From Thermoplasmatales archaeon ex4484_6 (GTDB lineage: Archaea; Thermoplasmatota; Penumbrarchaeia; Penumbrarchaeales; Penumbrarchaeaceae): a stretch of DNA of 8,403 bases. A program made the translations under genes and the position numbers. Shown piece by piece: positions 7,240 to 8,403 of the stretch. Positions within the stretch are counted from its first letter, which is position 1, and every line of letters starts with the position of its first letter. The stretch is from positions 1-8,403 of the forward strand of contig NJDO01000106.1 in the NCBI GenBank assembly GCA_002254385.1. The letters are read 5' to 3'. Under the pieces are notes generated by a model. It saw only the letters and a program-made list of their open reading frames with translations, made no database searches and was not told the origin of the DNA.

Positions 7240-7335
7240 ACTTGAAGAAAATGGTCCTGTATATGCCATGTTCTACCCCCTGGACTGGTTCGTTTCCCGG
7301 GTTCTTCGAAACTGTCCTTCAAAACGTCCGAATGG

Positions 7336-7347
7336 TATTTATTATTT
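7336..7347 (-). promoter_or_regulatory. Putative TATA-like box of the surface protein gene
   Basis: On the minus strand AAATAATAAATA (7347-7336) is the only strongly AT-rich stretch in the 174-base gap between the hydrolase stop (7402) and the start at 7227. Initiation about 25 bases downstream would leave a leader of roughly 85-90 bases. The rest of the gap shows no further gene or strong hairpin. The box suggests that the surface gene is transcribed separately from the upstream hydrolase gene. Confidence 0.4.
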
Positions 7348-7401
7348 GCTTCATGGCCAGCATTTTGGCGGCGCGGAGTTGAAGAGGATATCTTCCGGGG
7401 G

Positions 7402-8256
7402 CTAGCTTGTGGTGTCTATTCCAAGAACCCTCCCGGGGAGCTCTACCATCAATTTCTCGTGCAGTTCCCTGTCGAGCAGTTCTCTGCGGTAGCACCAGGC
7501 GATCTTCTTCGGAACGGTGTCCGGCGGCATGACAACGTTCGGTCTTGCGGGATCGTCTATGTAGTCGGTCTCGAGAAGAAACGTGAAATGCCTCGAGAGC
7601 GCTTCCTCGAGATTCTTCCTTCTTGCCTGCATGGACACGGAGAAGCCTCGGGACATCCCCGGATCGGCTGATTCCCAGCCGGAGTAATGCTTGATCACCC
7701 TCTCCCTTCGAACGCCGGTGGATTCGGCCAGCCCGGCAAGATGCTCGAAAAGAGCACTGTTCGCTCCGGGTGATTCGGTATGCAGCACCACCGGGCAGTT
7801 CCTTTTCCCGGCTTCCCTGAAGGCATGTACGAGCAGTCTGTCGCAGGCGGATTGTATCTCTGGAGCCACAGGGAAGTGCACCCTGCCGATCTCCCCAATG
7901 CCCAGGGCCCTGCCCTCATCCACGAACCGGAAAGCAAGGTCAAGTGCCCTCATCTGCAGTTCCTCGGCCCCTTCGAGACCCATACGTTCGGCGAGTGATG
8001 GAAGGAGTCCGGGATAGGGGCCTATCACACACCAAGCGCCGGCCCCCGTTTTCCGGGTCAACTCCGCCATCCTGACCGTGGTGAGAAATGCCCTCTCGAT
8101 ATTATCGATATTCACCTCCGGGATATTACCGTAGGGTTTGTGAACGACCAGAAGGTGGGTCCCTCCGGCCGAGATGAACCTTTTCACGGCATCGGCAGGA
8201 GCCCCTGCCGGGTCGAGATGTATGTGGGCGTCGAGTACCGGAAGACCCTCGATCAT
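7402..8256 (-). CDS. TatD-related / COG1099-like TIM-barrel metal-dependent hydrolase
   Basis: The protein has 284 residues. It shows the ordered metal ligands of the amidohydrolase/TatD superfamily: H11-x-H13 in DAHIHLD at the end of strand 1, E122 in GIGEIGRVHF, H159 in PVVLHTES, H190 in VIKHYSGW and D231 in LLETDYIDDP. Together these predict a two-metal phosphodiesterase, nuclease or amidohydrolase in the cytoplasm. The IGPYPG stretch at 78-83 and the overall spacing fit the archaeal COG1099 group, whose substrate is not established. Length is normal and all ligands are present, so the enzyme is probably active. The ATG at 8256 overlaps the stop of the upstream gene (ATGA), and AAGGA lies six bases before it, suggesting translational coupling. 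No signal peptide is seen. The superfamily is secure; the subfamily is likely. Confidence 0.87.
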   Translation of the reverse strand: MIEGLPVLDAHIHLDPAGAPADAVKRFISAGGTHLLVVHKPYGNIPEVNIDNIERAFLTTVRMAELTRKTGAGAWCVIGPYPGLLPSLAERMGLEGAEELQMRALDLAFRFVDEGRALGIGEIGRVHFPVAPEIQSACDRLLVHAFREAGKRNCPVVLHTESPGANSALFEHLAGLAESTGVRRERVIKHYSGWESADPGMSRGFSVSMQARRKNLEEALSRHFTFLLETDYIDDPARPNVVMPPDTVPKKIAWCYRRELLDRELHEKLMVELPGRVLGIDTTS

Positions 8257-8403
8257 TCTTCATCCTTCTCCCTGAAGATCCTGGAATGAACCATCTGGAG
8301 TGAGGAAACGGCGTCCATGAGGTTGGATGCTCCCCTCGAGATTATCTTTAGCTCCTTCAGGTCCTTTTCCGCTGTCTCCTCGGATGTTATGCCGTGGAAC
8401 CTT
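8253..8403 (-). CDS. C-terminal 49 residues of an unrecognised gene, cut by the window edge
   Basis: A minus-strand frame runs open from the window edge to TGA at 8255-8253, whose bases overlap the ATG of the hydrolase gene as ATGA. The 49 visible residues (beginning RFHGITSEETAEKD, ending SRIFREKDEE) are amphipathic, rich in Lys, Glu and Leu, and probably helical. The other minus frame that stays open here gives a Gly/Arg-rich sequence that does not look coding. The ATGA overlap and the natural composition argue for a real gene, presumably co-translated with the hydrolase. I do not recognise the family from this fragment. Confidence 0.7.
   Translation of the reverse strand, partial: RFHGITSEETAEKDLKELKIISRGASNLMDAVSSLQMVHSRIFREKDEE

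Noticed and set aside
7319..7363. A 14-codon minus-strand upstream reading frame (MLAMKQIINTIRTF) in the surface gene leader
   Set aside because: It overlaps the AT-rich promoter-like box and starts upstream of the expected transcription start, so it is probably not transcribed as a leader peptide.

Overview
The window looks like a piece of an archaeal chromosome, most likely from the Thermoplasmata side of the Euryarchaeota. The clues are a DRG-type GTPase of the archaeal/eukaryotic class, an archaeal metal-dependent hydrolase of the COG1099 type, a large secreted multi-domain surface protein with one C-terminal membrane anchor, very frequent AGG arginine codons, TATA-like boxes in front of genes and short intergenic gaps. 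The assignment to a lineage is inference. I see no mobile element, phage gene, CRISPR array, tRNA or rRNA.

Layout. On the + strand, bases 1-1459 hold two overlapping genes for peptidyl-prolyl isomerases of unrelated folds: a 5'-truncated FKBP and a membrane-anchored cyclophilin. They end 20 bases from the convergent end of a minus-strand block. Read in its own direction (high to low coordinates), that block contains: the last 49 codons of an unrecognised gene (8403-8253); a TatD/COG1099-like TIM-barrel hydrolase whose ATG overlaps the previous stop (8256-7402); a 174-base leader with a promoter-like AT-rich box; a 1542-residue surface protein (7227-2599); a short gap with a hairpin and a TATA-like box; and a DRG/Rbg GTPase (2511-1480).

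The most interesting item is the surface protein. It has a signal peptide, seven FG-GAP/integrin-alpha-like blades (three with an intact DxDxDG or DxNxDG calcium loop), a beta-sandwich domain, five fibronectin-III-like domains, a PKD/cadherin-like domain and one membrane helix. Inside the cell it has a basic stretch, a four-cysteine zinc-ribbon-like knuckle, a charged helical segment and a proline-rich tail. The order propeller, beta-sandwich legs, membrane helix, cytosolic tail is that of an integrin alpha chain, though the legs and tail differ.

How the genes may fit together: the cyclophilin is predicted to face outward from an N-terminal anchor, and the FKBP may do the same, so the pair could be an extracytoplasmic folding unit that serves large secreted beta-rich proteins. 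This is inferred from topology and proximity only. The GTPase and the hydrolase look like ordinary cytoplasmic genes and need not be linked functionally to the surface protein.
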